A DNA stretch of 64,000 bases from Tragulus kanchil (taxonomy: Eukaryota; Chordata; Mammalia; Artiodactyla; Tragulidae): the NCBI GenBank assembly GCA_022376925.1, contig JAIOJX010000028.1, positions 70,583,001 to 70,647,000 of the forward strand. The letters are read 5' to 3'. The translations under genes were made by a program, and so were the position numbers. The notes under the pieces were generated by a model that made no database searches, was not told where the DNA came from, and saw nothing but the letters and a program-made list of their open reading frames with translations. Shown in pieces: positions 12,611-25,750 of the stretch. How positions within the stretch are numbered: the stretch's first letter is position 1; every line of letters begins with the position of its first letter.

Positions 12611-14524
12611 TCTTATTAAGTAGTCATCTACCAATGTAATGCTAACTAATTTGAAGTCATTGGTCTTTTGGATTCTATACCTTTAAAATGATCACTTTTA
12701 ATATTTTATTTCCTTTTCATAGTTCTGCTTTATGTATTTAACAGTGAAAAGGGAAGAGAGGAAAGTCGTTCTACATTGCATATAAAGAAGTACTTATTTA
12801 GGAAGCACAGGTAAAGGGTAAAAACTATACTGTTATTATCACTGTTATTTTTGTTATTTAAAAATATTATTTTTCCCACAGCTCTATGCTGAGAAATAGA
12901 CTATCTGCTTTTATTTTAAATTTTTAATGTTTATGTTTTAGATAAATATTTGTATTCCTTGTAAATTCTAAAGACTTTAGAAGGAAGAAGGTGTAAATTG
13001 AGAGATTCATGTTAGAATTTTAGATGTTAGGTCAGTTTACCAGCAAATCCAAATTATCTGACTATTCTTGACCAGAAAGGTTATTTGATTGCCTTTTATT
13101 TTTTGTTCTCTGAGGAATAAAACAATCTGATTATACAATGAATGCCAGCTGCTTTAGGAATTAATTTCCTTGTTCTAATTTTCTGTACCCAAAAGAAATT
13201 CAGCTTTTGGTCTAGTTTATTTAGCTTACTATGGAAACAGAATTCACTCTGTGAGGATGGGGATTGGTTTTTATAGAATCCTCAATACAAATATATGTAC
13301 TGTTCAAAGTGCTTTGCATTTCTTGTCACTTATAAAAAAATATTCATTTCATTTTAATTTAAACATTTTATTTTCTATTGGGGTATAGTTGATTAAAAAT
13401 GTTTGTGAAAAAGTTTACATGCATGTATCCATTCTCACCTCTTCTATTTTTTAATCTATCTTAGAATGAAATTAAGTATTTTCTTCCCTGCCTTGCTCAC
13501 TTTCCCATTTAAATTTACTTTAATCTTTAGGAATAATGAGATACTGGCTGTAACCAGTATGTACCACATACAACAAAATCCTGGTAACAAGTCATACAGG
13601 AAATCTAATTAGAAATTATAGATTTATCATGATTTTGTTGTTTTAAAATAAAATTAAAATCTATTTAAATCTATCTTTAGATTAGGTTTGGCTTCTGAAA
13701 AAACATCTGGCTAATGATAGACTCTTTCATATTCTTATTAAGTAGTCATCTACCAATGTAATGCTAACTAATTTGAAGTCATTGGTCTTTTGGATTCTAT
13801 ACCTTTAAAATGATCACTTTTAATATTTTATTTCCTTTTCATAGTTCTGCTTTATGTATTTAACAGTGAAAAGGGAAGAGAGGAAAGTCGTTCTACATTG
13901 CATATAAAGAAGTACTTATTTAGGAAGCACAGGTAAAGGGTAAAAACTATACTGTTATTATCACTGTTATTTTTGTTATTTAAAAATATTATTTTTCCCA
14001 CAGCTCTATGCTGAGAAATAGACTATCTGCTTTTATTTTAAATTTTTAATGTTTATGTTTTAGATAAATATTTGTATTCCTTGTAAATTCTAAAGACTTT
14101 AGAAGGAAGAAGGTGTAAATTGAGAGATTCATGTTAGAATTTTAGATGTTAGGTCAGTTTACCAGCAAATCCAAATTATCTGACTATTCTTGACCAGAAA
14201 GGTTATTTGATTGCCTTTTATTTTTTGTTCTCTGAGGAATAAAACAATCTGATTATACAATGAATGCCAGCTGCTTTAGGAATTAATTTCCTTGTTCTAA
14301 TTTTCTGTACCCAAAAGAAATTCAGCTTTTGGTCTAGTTTATTTAGCTTACTATGGAAACAGAATTCACTCTGTGAGGATGGGGATTGGTTTTTATAGAA
14401 TCCTCAATACAAATATATGTACTGTTCAAAGTGCTTTGCATTTCTTGTCACTTATAAAAAAATATTCATTTCATTTTAATTTAAACATTTTATTTTCTAT
14501 TGGGGTATAGTTGATTAAAAATGT
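12308..14524. repeat. Tandem duplication D6
   Basis: 12308-13402 recurs at 13430-14524 (offset 1122), with a 27-bp spacer. One T/C difference is seen (ACAAGTTATAC versus ACAAGTCATAC). The first ~300 bp also occur at 11186 through D5. Confidence 0.93.
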
Positions 14525-14632
14525 CGTGATAGTTTCAGGTGAATAATGAAGTGACTCGACATACATATGCATGTATCCATTCTCCCTCAAATGGGTAAAC
14601 ATTCATTTTAAATGGGGCTCCCCAAGATATCT
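14475..14632 (-). mobile_element. L1 3' end, antisense
   Basis: The run TTTCTATTGGGGTATAGTTG, TAGTTTCAGGTGAATAATGA and GTGACTCGACATACATATG is the usual antisense start of a ruminant L1 3' UTR. Its left part also occurs at 13355-13402 through D6. Confidence 0.6.
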
Positions 14633-15119
14633 ATCAGTGGAGAAATAATCTTAGGTGATGTACAGCACTAAGTTACCTGTACAGACTTCTGGCAACTTTA
14701 GCCATATACCAAGTGTTTTCCAATGGGTTAAAGTCCTGCCTCTATTTAAGACAAGCACATATATAACTTACTGTCAAGTTTAAAATATGCCACTATACCT
14801 AGCAGTTACAGATGTTGTATGATGAAATAAGCACACCTGTCATTAGGTCTGCTCCTAAGTTGATCATTCTGTCAGTAATTTGCTTTTACGAAAAAGGAAA
14901 TATGCTGAATTGTTTTTAAGTTTTTTATATTTTCATATGACTTAAAATACCAATATATAAAATATTTCACCGTTACATAATATAGGAAAAAGCTGGAGTA
15001 AAACAAAACTCAACATATATATGTGTTCAAAATAAACTGAGGCATAATAAAAGCTCTAGAATTTATTTGAACCAATAAAACTACACTTCCTTATTTTCTT
15101 CTTTTCCCTGTCATGCCTC

Positions 15120-15364
15120 TTTTATTTATATTTATTTTCATCAATCTTTTAACTCTTTCGCATGTGTGGGCCTCTCATTGCAGTGGCCTCTCTTATGGCA
15201 GAGCACCAGCTCTGGGTGCATGTGCTCCAGAGCACTGGCTAGTAAATGGACACACCAGTCCAGCCGCTCTGTGGCACATGGAATCTTCCCAGGCCAGGGA
15301 TTAAACCAGTCCCCCTTGCCCTGCAAGGTGGACTCTTTACCCACTGCACCACCAGGAAAGCCCA
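15120..15364 (-). mobile_element. CHR-2-like SINE
   Basis: Antisense copy ending ACCACCAGGAAAGCCC, starting TTTATTTTCATCAATCTTTT. D7 begins inside it at 15170. Confidence 0.85.
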
Positions 15365-15474
15365 CAGACTTCTTCTTGAATGGGACTTGAACTCAGCCAC
15401 AACTCTGATTGATCCCCATGATCCCTAGCTTAGGAGGGGACTTAGACCAGATGTCTTTTAACTGAAGCCCCTCA

Positions 15475-16060
15475 TCTGGTATCAGGAATTACTGAGGCTT
15501 AGATTCTTTTGTCTTGTCACAGAAGGATTTCAGGGTGAAGCAAAGTGATAGACAAATAGTAAGTTTATTAACATAGTAAGGTTGTGACAGGTACAAGTGG
15601 TCAGGCAAGGGATTTATAGCCCCAAGAGAAAAGAGGGTTGCGTTTTTATAATTAAGGGAAAAGTAGGAAGAGAGAAGACCACCTTCTTCGTTTTTCTTAT
15701 TAGATGTCGAGGTTTACATCATCAGTTCCTCCTTTGACCCTAAATAGTTTAGATTGGACTGCCATAGCCATATTTAAATAAGATGTATATTAACCGAAAG
15801 ATGGTAGCATACTAAGAAATGGTGATTTATCTAAGGTTTTGCTATAATATCTCCTTTTATGTACTTTCTCCTTTCACTTGTATTCCTGACTTGGCTACAT
15901 GCAGAAATACTTCTCTTCAATGACCATTTACTTCCTGACTTCCTGTAACAAGATTCAGACCCCCACATCTATTGTCCTGTGTTTTAATTATCAAGACTGT
16001 GGCTTGGATATACACTTGGTATTCCTTAAAGACAGAGTATGTGATTGAAGTTTTTTCTTG
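15475..16060 (-). mobile_element. Probable endogenous retroviral LTR remnant (uncertain)
   Basis: Sequence such as GTCACAGAAGGATTTCAGGG, TAGTAAGTTTATTAACATAG and GGTCAGGCAAGGGATTTATA resembles antisense ruminant LTRs: an AATAAA-like element in reverse, and no open frame. No terminal TG..CA pair or viral genes could be placed. It is repeated at about 16560-17145 by D7. Confidence 0.35.
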
Positions 16061-16254
16061 AGTGGTTGTTAGCTTACAATGGTTTCCCAAACTCCCTTAA
16101 TTATAAACTAATTATTCCACTGTATGCCTCACATCAGTTTGCATCAGGCAGCATCAAACAAAAGGTGGTTAGGGTCACTCTGTCAACAGGAGTTATGTAC
16201 AACAGACATAAAAAGCAAAAGGAGCGATGGAGGGGTCACACTTCTTATCTCGTC

Positions 16255-16449
16255 GCCTCTCATTGCAGTGACCTCTCTTATGGCAGAGCACCAGCTCTGG
16301 GTGCATGTGCTCCAGAGCACTGGCTAGTAAATGGACACACCAGTCCAGCCGCTCTGTGGCACATGGAATCTTCCCAGGCCAGGGATTAAACCAGTCCCCC
16401 TTGCCCTGCAAGGTGGACTCTTTACCCACTGCACCACCAGGAAAGCCCA
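16255..16449 (-). mobile_element. CHR-2-like SINE, partial by duplication D7
   Basis: Same copy as the SINE 1085 bp upstream, lacking its first ~50 bp because the D7 right copy starts within the element. Confidence 0.88.
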
Positions 16450-17066
16450 CAGACTTCTTCTTGAATGGGACTTGAACTCAGCCACAACTCTGATTGATCC
16501 CCATGATCCCTAGCTTAGGAGGGGACTTAGACCAGATGTCTTTTAACTGAAGCCCCTCATCTGGTATCAGGAATTACTGAGGCTTAGATTCTTTTGTCTT
16601 GTCACAGAAGGATTTCAGGGTGAAGCAAAGTGATAGACAAATAGTAAGTTTATTAACATAGTAAGGTTGTGACAGGTACAAGTGGTCAGGCAAGGGATTT
16701 ATAGCCCCAAGAGAAAAGAGGGTTGCGTTTTTATAATTAAGGGAAAAGTAGGAAGAGAGAAGACCACCTTCTTCGTTTTTCTTATTAGATGTCGAGGTTT
16801 ACATCATCAGTTCCTCCTTTGACCCTAAATAGTTTAGATTGGACTGCCATAGCCATATTTAAATAAGATGTATATTAACCGAAAGATGGTAGCATACTAA
16901 GAAATGGTGATTTATCTAAGGTTTTGCTATAATATCTCCTTTTATGTACTTTCTCCTTCCACTTGTATTCCTGACTTGGCTACATGCAGAAATACTTCTC
17001 TTCAATGACCATTTACTTCCTGACTTCCTGTAACAAGATTCAGACCCCCACATCTATTGTCCTGTG

Positions 17067-19208
17067 TTTTAATTATCAAGACTGTGGCTTGGATATACAC
17101 TTGGTATTCCTTAAAGACAGAGTATGTGATTGAAGTTTTTTCTTGAGTGGTTGTTAGCTTACAATGGTTTCCCAAACTCCCTTAATTATAAACTAATTAT
17201 TCCACTGTATGCCTCACATCAGTTTGCATCAGGCAGCATCAAACAAAAGGTGGTTAGGGTCACTCTGTCAACAGGAGTTATGTACAACAGACATAGAAGC
17301 AAGACAAGGAAATTATTTGGCTGTAGCTTAAGTGGATGGCTTATTTGGGAAAAGCTAGTTAATTGTGATTGGTTGGTCTTAGGTTTTGATTTTATATCCT
17401 TGGAGCATTTATTGGAATATACTATAGCTTAGGTTTGGATTTGCTAACGTAGACTCAAGGTATTAGGGCCACCTGAGTTTAATAATTAGTCTCCTTGTTT
17501 AATTACTTTAATACATGTTTCTGCAGGGTTGAATATTTTGCAAACTCTATCTGTGTTTCTGTTTGGATACAAAGAACTTCTATCTTATAGTCATTTTATG
17601 AATCTGATTCTTTGTATCAATGAAAGGATTACATATGACCCTAGAAATAGAAAAACTTTGCCATTTTGGAGTGTCTTGCTCAATGAAAGCTTTTGATTAA
17701 GCAAAAATGGTTGTCTTTCAAAGGGCTGCCAGAAAGAATGTGTCATACACCATATACCTATTTGTTCTAAGAATGCAAATGTTGGGTAATGGTGTGGTAA
17801 AGTCAGTATGGTCACAGGTAGAAACGAGAATCATACTTGGAAACAAGTCGATTATACTTACAGGTTTTTGGAAGGAGATCATTGATGCTGCACAGGCCCC
17901 CAGAGCAGAGTGGGTCTTGGTCAAGAGACAGAAGACAGACAGGAGGAGAAAGCTTGAGCCAGAGCCTTCATTGGGGTTTCTGTGGGAAATAGAAGGCAGG
18001 ACAGATTAAACAGTTTAGGATTGGCTAGTTTGAAGAATTCCTGTGGGCTTTGGGCTACTGGCTAGTCTCTAGTTGACTGGTACCTGGTCCTGGGATGATT
18101 TAAGATAGAAGAAATACTTCTTAGACCCCACATGTATTTTGAAAGTTTTTCCTGTTTTTTAATTATCAAGACTGTGGCTTGGATATACACTTGGTATTCC
18201 TTAAAGACAGAGTATGTGATTGAAGTTTTTTCTTGAGTGGTTGTTAGCTTACAATGGTTTCCCAAACTCCCTTAATTATAAACTAATTATTCCACTGTAT
18301 GCCTCACATCAGTTTGCATCAGGCAGCATCAAACAAAAGGTGGTTAGGGTCACTCTGTCAACAGGAGTTATGTACAACAGACATAGAAGCAAGACAAGGA
18401 AATTATTTGGCTGTAGCTTAAGTGGATGGCTTATTTGGGAAAAGCTAGTTAATTGTGATTGGTTGGTCTTAGGTTTTGATTTTATATCCTTGGAGCATTT
18501 ATTGGAATATACTATAGCTTAGGTTTGGATTTGCTAACGTAGACTCAAGGTATTAGGGCCACCTGAGTTTAATAATTAGTCTCCTTGTTTAATTACTTTA
18601 ATACATGTTTCTGCAGGGTTGAATATTTTGCAAACTCTATCTGTGTTTCTGTTTGGATACAAAGAACTTCTATCTTATAGTCATTTTATGAATCTGATTC
18701 TTTGTATCAATGAAAGGATTACATATGACCCTAGAAATAGAAAAACTTTGCCATTTTGGAGTGTCTTGCTCAATGAAAGCTTTTGATTAAGCAAAAATGG
18801 TTGTCTTTCAAAGGGCTGCCAGAAAGAATGTGTCATACACCATATACCTATTTGTTCTAAGAATGCAAATGTTGGGTAATGGTGTGGTAAAGTCAGTATG
18901 GTCACAGGTAGAAACGAGAATCATACTTGGAAACAAGTCGATTATACTTACAGGTTTTTGGAAGGAGATCATTGATGCTGCACAGGCCCCCAGAGCAGAG
19001 TGGGTCTTGGTCAAGAGACAGAAGACAGACAGGAGGAGAAAGCTTGAGCCAGAGCCTTCATTGGGGTTTCTGTGGGAAATAGAAGGCAGGACAGATTAAA
19101 CAGTTTAGGATTGGCTAGTTTGAAGAATTCCTGTGGGCTTTGGGCTACTGGCTAGTCTCTAGTTGACTGGTACCTGGTCCTGGGATGATTTAAGATAGAA
19201 GAAATACT
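17067..19208. repeat. Tandem duplication D8
   Basis: 17067-18118 recurs at 18157-19208 (constant offset 1090). The 38-bp spacer resembles the sequence just before 17067 with errors. It overlaps D7, so the segment around 16045 has three copies (16045, 17130, 18220). Confidence 0.93.
17280..18065. mobile_element. Possible LTR-derived sequence (weak)
   Basis: Motifs GTGATTGGTTGGTCTTAGG and GAGAAAGCTTGAGCCAGAGC recall retroviral LTR or leader sequence, but I cannot name a family. It is duplicated at about 18370-19155 by D8. Confidence 0.25.
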
Positions 19209-20058
19209 GGACTTGGTGTGTTAGAGTTAGATAAGGAAGTAGTTGGGCTTTAGAATCAGGTTTGGTTGGCTTGTGTGTGAAAGAATACGCTGCAAGCCCA
19301 GAGCTTTTTGCTGTCTCTCACTAGCCCTAGGAGAGCAGGCCAACAAATTACCAGCAAAACATCATGAAATGCGGAAAGTAAAGTTAGAGAGTCTGATTCC
19401 ATTCCTTGGCTCAAGCAATTCCTAGGTATTTCTTTATTAGGAACATGAAAATGAAAATATCATTCTCACTTTATTAGATTAACAAGAACCAACTGCATTA
19501 ACATTTGTGTAAAAGCTTAGAAAGTATAAATTCACGATGCAAAATAGTTGCCCTCAGAAATCCAAGGTTCCCATAAATTTTATGAAAGAAGGAACCTTTT
19601 GGTGTAAAACTGATTCTTATTTAACCCAAACTTGTACATCTAAATGTGTCACAGCTAGAGAATAAGAATGTGTGTGTTTATTTTTGTTTTGAATAGAGGA
19701 GAAAACTTCTACCCACTAACTACATGTAATACAGAACTGTGCTGCCAAAAATTATATGTATGTGGATTAGTGTTAAACATTATACATCTATACACTCTTT
19801 TCCCTCTGCCTTATTGAATCTTGTCATTCTTTAAGGTTAAAGTCTGCTCTCTCTGTCTTGACCAAACCTGACAAACAATCCCATTCACAAGTGTGGTTAT
19901 TCTTTTCACAGTGTATTCACTGTCTACACTGTTTATTTCTTGGAAGTTATGGGCTACCAATTGTGTGTTCATAATTTATTACCTTAAAATATTAAGAGTC
20001 CAGTAAGAACAAGCAATTCTTATATCTAATTTCAACATTTCTGTTATTTAATATATGC

Positions 20059-20080
20059 TATATATTAAATTTAATATATA
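20059..20080. repeat. 22-bp perfect AT palindrome
   Basis: An all-A/T self-complementary stretch centred between 20069 and 20070 (half-site TATATATTAAA). It is repeated at about 21213-21234 by D9. Confidence 0.8.
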
Positions 20081-20299
20081 CTATAAACTTACTAAATATT
20101 GTTTACTAAATATTGTTTACTTCTTATTAACACGGAATCTGTAGGATTCATGGAGAACTTTATGAAACAATAAAGTTTTGAGGCAAATCGTTCTATTAAT
20201 CATCCAGTAATGAAGCAGAACAAATGTTTATGATACATTTAACTCTCTTTTATATTAAAAAGCAATTATAATGCTTTATACTCCAAATTGGATTTTTCT

Positions 20300-20356
20300 A
20301 ACCTTTTTATTAATTGAAGTATAGATAACTTACAGTGTTGTGTAACTCATATTATT
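20300..20356 (-). mobile_element. Short L1 3' end, antisense
   Basis: TTTTTATTAATTGAAGTATAG followed by AACTTACAGTGTTGTGTAAC is typical antisense L1 3' end. A second copy lies at about 21457-21510 through D9. Confidence 0.5.
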
Positions 20357-21511
20357 ACTGAGTCCAAGCTCACTCTGCTCGCCACACAACAGGATGATGA
20401 ATATGAGAGAGATGAGGTGTTGGAGGACTTTACTCAGAAAGCAGCTGACTGAGAAGATGGCTTGCTGTCTCTCACTAGCCCTAGGAGAGCAGGCCAACAA
20501 ATTACCAGCAAAACATCATGAAATGCGGAAAGTAAAGTTAGAGAGTCTGATTCCATTCCTTGGCTCAAGCAATTCCTAGGTATTTCTTTATTAGGAACAT
20601 GAAAATGAAAATATCATTCTCACTTTATTAGATTAACAAGAACCAACTGCATTAACATTTGTGTAAAAGCTTAGAAAGTATAAATTCACGATGCAAAATA
20701 GTTGCCCTCAGAAATCCAAGGTTCCCATAAATTTTATGAAAGAAGGAACCTTTTGGTGTAAAACTGATTCTTATTTAACCCAAACTTGTACATCTAAATG
20801 TGTCACAGCTAGAGAATAAGAATGTGTGTGTTTATTTTTGTTTTGAATAGAGGAGAAAACTTCTACCCACTAACTACATGTAATACAGAACTGTGCTGCC
20901 AAAAATTATATGTATGTGGATTAGTGTTAAACATTATACATCTATACACTCTTTTCCCTCTGCCTTATTGAATCTTGTCATTCTTTAAGGTTAAAGTCTG
21001 CTCTCTCTGTCTTGACCAAACCTGACAAACAATCCCATTCACAAGTGTGGTTATTCTTTTCACAGTGTATTCACTGTCTACACTGTTTATTTCTTGGAAG
21101 TTATGGGCTACCAATTGTGTGTTCATAATTTATTACCTTAAAATATTAAGAGTCCAGTAAGAACAAGCAATTCTTATATCTAATTTCAACATTTCTGTTA
21201 TTTAATATATGCTATATATTAAATTTAATATATAATATACACTTACTAAATATTGTTTACTAAATCTTGTTTACTTCTTATTAACACGGAATCTGTAGGA
21301 TTCATGGAGAACTTTATGAAACAATAAAGTTTTGAGGCAAATCGTTCTATTAATCATCCAGTAATGAAGCAGAACAAATGTTTATGATACATTTAACTCT
21401 CTTTTATATTAAAAAGCAATTATAATGCTTTATACTCCAAATTGGATTTTTCTAACCTTTTTATTAATTGAAGTATAGATAACTTACAGTGTTGTGTAAC
21501 TCATATTATTA

Positions 21512-21980
21512 CTGAGTCCAAGCTCACTCTGCTCGCCACACAACAGGATGATGAATATGAGAGAGATGAGGTGTTGAGGCAAGGAAAACGACTTTACTCA
21601 GAAAGCAGCTGACTGAGAAGATGGCAGGCTAGCGCCTCCAAATAACTATCTTATTGAGGTGTGGGTGCCCGATTCTTTTTTAGATCAGAGATGAAGGGAG
21701 GTGAGGCAGCAAAGCAAAAAGGCGGTTCATCTTGCAAATATCTCCTAGAAAGGCAAACCTCAGGCTAGGGACATGTTCATTTCTCCCTTGCTGCTATCCA
21801 TAGGTGAACAGGGTTCTGACAAAGGCACTTTAGTTTAACATTCAGGCAGAGGGGCAGGGTTCTCCAGGCAAGCCATTAAGTATAATTATAAAAACAAAAG
21901 CAATGAAAAACAAGTTAAAGAAACAGTTTGAGACATGGAGTCAGAATTGGTTTCCTTGCTGCAGCAATATTTGTGATTTT
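21512..21980 (-). mobile_element. Ruminant ERV LTR, antisense (probable)
   Basis: Starts TGAGTCCAAGCTCACTCTGC, then CTCGCCACACAACAGG, GACTTTACTCAGAAAGCAG, CTGAGAAGATGGCAGGCTAG. I associate this order with bovine LTRs in reverse orientation. The right end is not certain. A cut piece of the same LTR occupies 20359-20461 as the left copy of D9. No internal viral genes are seen. Confidence 0.5.
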
Positions 21981-22914
21981 GTAGTATGGGATATACCTAG
22001 AGTCAGGGAAGGTAATAGAAATGGCATTGACAAAGCTTAGGATTTGCCTCTGTATGGACTTCCACATACTAGCTTGAAATTCTGAGAAGTCTAAATATTT
22101 AAAATTTAATCCTAGCCTTCCAGTGTCTTTCTAATGTAGGCAAACAGAGCATGCTTATAGTTTGTTCTTATTTGAAGGATGATTTATCATTTAAGAATAT
22201 TTAGATATTCATTATATGAGCCCTCATAGTCTCATTATTTCCTTGGACCCACATTTTTAGGGGCCCTATTAAGTTTAATACTTGAAATTTAACACTTAGA
22301 AATTATAGCTAAATGTTATATAACTATATAATTGCAAATATCACTTTGTGTAATGCAGTTTTTCCAAAGGACACATTGTGATTTAAATATGATATCATTT
22401 CTGTACCAACTAATGATAGTATATTTTTTGTAAATCTTTAAACATTTTGTATCTTATACCAATCTTGAATTTATTCATACTCTTTTTAAAATCAAATTTG
22501 CACTTGGAAATCTAGTTTAAATTATTTTCAGTATCTCTGTATAAGATGAAGTTTTAGCTTTTCTTCCCTTTTTGTTGTTTTGTTACCTGAATCTCTTTCT
22601 CATCCCTTTTTCTTTCATTTTAATTAGTTTTTTTCTTTAATTAAAGAGAGAGGAAATACTATCATTTCTCAGACATCATATGTTTGTTACAGAAAATGAG
22701 GTACCATTTTGTTAAACATCGTTATGCAGTGCTTTGGAAAGAGTCATGTTTCTCATTAGTTGCATGTATTTTGTTATTTCCTCATCTCTTGGTTCATATT
22801 AGTCCACATTCAGTGCATGCATGTCATATTCTTCTCATTCTTGACTTTAACTTTTTTTCTTAACCCAACATATCTCAAAATAAAAACACATAATGATTTC
22901 ACAGTTTTTTCTCT

Positions 22915-23096
22915 TTATGACCCTGTGCACCATAGCCCACCTGGCTCCTCTGTCTATGGAATTCTACAGGCATGAATACTGAAGTGGGTTGCCATGCCCT
23001 CCTCTAAGGGATCTTCTGGACCCAGGGATTGAATGTGCATCTCTTATGTCTCAAGCATTCATTAGTCGATGATTTCTTTACTGCTATTGCCAGCTT
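22915..23096 (-). mobile_element. Bov-tA-type SINE, diverged
   Basis: ACCATAGCCCACCTGGCTCC, GAATACTGAAGTGGGTTGCC and GGACCCAGGGATTGAATG are antisense Bov-tA with many substitutions. Confidence 0.8.
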
Positions 23097-23325
23097 GGAA
23101 TCTCAATGATTTATGACCTTTTTTTTCTATTACAGATACAATTTTTCACATTTTAGTTTATCTAATATTTTAGGCAAATTGATATTTGCAAACATGGTTA
23201 AAACTTTTTATTAATAGGAAAAGATATAGTCCAAAGATGTTAAAATGTAATTATTCAAACAGACTTTATGGACTGTAGATATCTGCTCTCCTGTAGGGGA
23301 AAGTAGAAGATGCAGTGTGTGTGTG

Positions 23326-23525
23326 TTTCATGCTCATTCATTTCCAACTCTTTCTGAGCCCATGATGATAGCCCACCAGACTCTTCTGTCCATGGGATTC
23401 TTTAGGAAAGAGTACTGGAATGGGTTGCCATTTCCTACTCCATGGAATCTTTCCCACCTAAGCATCTAACCTGTATCTCTTGTGCCTCCTGCATTGGCAG
23501 GATGATTCTTTATCACTGTGCCAAA
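23326..23525 (-). mobile_element. Bov-tA-type SINE, diverged
   Basis: GTCCATGGGATTCTTTAGGA, GAGTACTGGAATGGGTTGCC and CCTGCATTGGCAGG are antisense Bov-tA landmarks. Confidence 0.8.
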
Positions 23526-23720
23526 TAACATGCATTCCCTGAGAAACAAAATCGGAATAAATCACTAGATACATACTTTAGAGGCTCCTCAATAGGCAAA
23601 ATGCATAGAACTTCAGACACTTTGATAGTTCTCTAATTTTAATATTTGTATTTTTTCTTACTGTTTATATTCTTAATGGTTAGCTTATCGTATGAAATGA
23701 GCTTTAATAGTGTTGGTTTG

Positions 23721-23995
23721 GGGGCTTCCCTGGTGGTCCAGTGGGTAAGGACACTGCCTTGCAGTGCAAGGGGTGCCAGTTCAATCCCTGGTCTGGGGAA
23801 GATCCCACGTGCCGCAGAGCGACTGGACTGATGTGTCCAACTACCAAGCCGGAGCTGTGGAGCACATGCGCCCAAAGCTGGTGCTCTACAATGAGCGAGG
23901 CCACTGCGATGGGAGGTCCACACAGGCCAAAGAGCAAAGATGGATGAAAATAGATAAGTGAAAGACCAATAGAAGTGGCCAAAAAAAAAAAAAAA
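23721..23995 (+). mobile_element. CHR-2-like SINE, full length
   Basis: Sense copy from GGGGCTTCCCTGGTGGTCC through the B-box-like GTTCAATCCC to AAAGACCAATAGAAGTGGCC and a poly-A tail. Imperfect target-site duplication: AATAGTGTTGGTTTG before, AATAGTGCTGATTTG after. Confidence 0.9.
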
Positions 23996-24859
23996 TAGTG
24001 CTGATTTGCCCTTAAATTTAAGTATGAGAGTCGTGTGTGATCCATAATATGCTAGGACGAAGGACATGTAGATAGATAACTTCATGTGCCTTTGTGAGAT
24101 TTTTGGATCACCACTAAAAAGCCACAGGTATATTGTGTAAAATTATGTCTACAATTCTAAAGGAACTTAAAGCTTTTATTTCTGGAAAATACCTTCTGAA
24201 TTTTAAGCAAGCAAAATTCAGATGAAATTTTAGATTCAGAATTGTTTTTAACTTTGCTTGTGGATAATATGAGTTGTTTATTTATGGAAAATGAAAGTAG
24301 ATAATTGAAATTATGTGTTGTAAAAATCCAGGAGACTGAAAAGTAGCTATTCTGTTAGAAACTGAACTAGTTGCAATTCTACCAGTCTAGACTATTTTAC
24401 TCTACATCCAACTAAAATAAGAAGCTGCAAACTAGATGAGTTAAACAACTTTATTATAAATCACTGAAGTATAGTTTCAAGAAATAGAACACTTACTCAC
24501 TATAGAAAGCCATTTATAATTTCCATTGTACTTTAATAGAAATGAGAAACCATGATGACTAGTAATGTTTTCCCGAAAAGAATGTAAGGTTAGCAAATGT
24601 GTTTTTGTTTATTGCGAAATATTATAACTTTCATTACACAAACAAAAATTTTAAATCTAAATTTTTAGTATGGAATTATGTAGTATTAGATATATAAATA
24701 ATGACAATGCCAGTTAATTTCAATGTATTCAAATATTTTTACTAAAACGTACAGATGAACAAGGTTTTTTCTATTCGTATAAGTGGCAGAATGCTTGTAT
24801 GTAAACACAGAAGTGAAGATGATCCAGTGATATAGCTCTAAAGTAAAAAACAGAGTGTT

Positions 24860-25120
24860 GGGGCTTCCCTGGTGGTCCAGTGGGTAGAGTCCACCTTGCA
24901 GTGCAGGGGGTGCCGGTTTGATCCCCGGCACGGGAAGCTCCCATATGCCACGGAGCTGCTGAACTGGTGTGTCCAGTTAGGAGCCAGCGCTCTGGAGTGC
25001 CTGCGCCCAGAGCCGGTGCTCTGCAGCCAGAGAGGCCACAATGATGAGAGGCCCACACAGGCCGGGGAATTAAGATGAATGAAGATAAATAAATGAAGAA
25101 AAAAGAGGCCAAAAAAAAAA
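24860..25120 (+). mobile_element. CHR-2-like SINE, full length
   Basis: Sense copy from GGGGCTTCCCTGGTGG to AAAAGAGGCC and a poly-A tail. It is more diverged than the copy 1.1 kb upstream. No clear target-site duplication was found. Confidence 0.88.
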
Positions 25121-25289
25121 GAACAATTGGCGGGAATGCAATTTGGACTGAAAAAAACAAAACAAAACAAAACAGTGTTTCCAATGCTTACAAAAACTTT
25201 TTGGCACCATCTTTGTGTCTCTGTTAGGTACCCATTTAAGCTCTTCCTGAAGTATATCTATATACCCCTGCCTCAGGGCTTGATACTTA

Positions 25290-25565
25290 CTGTTCACTGT
25301 CTCACCTCTTAAGATGTTGCAGAACCTCAGTAAGGCCTTCTCTGGCCACAATCTTTATAATTTCAAGCCTCTTCCCCATTCCTCTGTCTTTTTTTTTTAC
25401 TGTGGAACTTTCTACCATGCTATGCAGCTGAGTAACTTCCAGTTTTTGTTGTCTCTCCTCATTGTTAAGATCCATGAAGGCAGGGAGCTTTTGTGCAGCT
25501 AGTTCACTGCTACAATCCTAGTGTTCAAATTAGTGACTAATACGTATTTCTTGAATAAATCTAAA
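25290..25565 (+). mobile_element. L2 LINE 3' end
   Basis: CTCAGTAAGGCCTTCTCTGG, AGATCCATGAAGGCAGGGAG, CTAGTTCACTGCTACAATCC and ATTTCTTGAATAAAT follow L2 3' end order. The right half recurs at 26553-26658 by D10. Confidence 0.75.
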
Positions 25566-25750
25566 GTCTTATCTGTGAGTATTTTCTATCAATATATGTG
25601 TAAATATTTAATTGAATACTGAAATAGATGCTTCAATTTGTGGCAAATCAAATATGAAGACAAATGATTAACTGGAGTGCATTTGCCACTGGTTTAGTTA
25701 TTTGATCACGTAATAGATGCTATTTTAGGTTGACTGTAGATGACGAGTAG

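Larger units (their letters stand above)
15170..17295. repeat. Tandem duplication D7
   Basis: 15170-16210 recurs at 16255-17295 (offset 1085). The 44-bp spacer begins as a noisy copy of what follows 17295. Substitutions include G/A near 15184 and T/C near 15873. Confidence 0.93.
19308..21624. repeat. Tandem duplication D9
   Basis: 19308-20463 recurs at 20462-21624 (offset 1154). Near its right edge copy 1 lacks about 10 bases after GAGGTGTTG that copy 2 has, then matches again to AAGATGGC before the jump. An AT-rich tract near 20075 also differs. Confidence 0.92.

Noticed and set aside
15475..19155. A complete endogenous retrovirus between the LTR-like regions
   Set aside because: No gag, pol or env-like frame, primer-binding site or polypurine tract could be recognised, and the apparent repetition of LTR text comes from D7 and D8.
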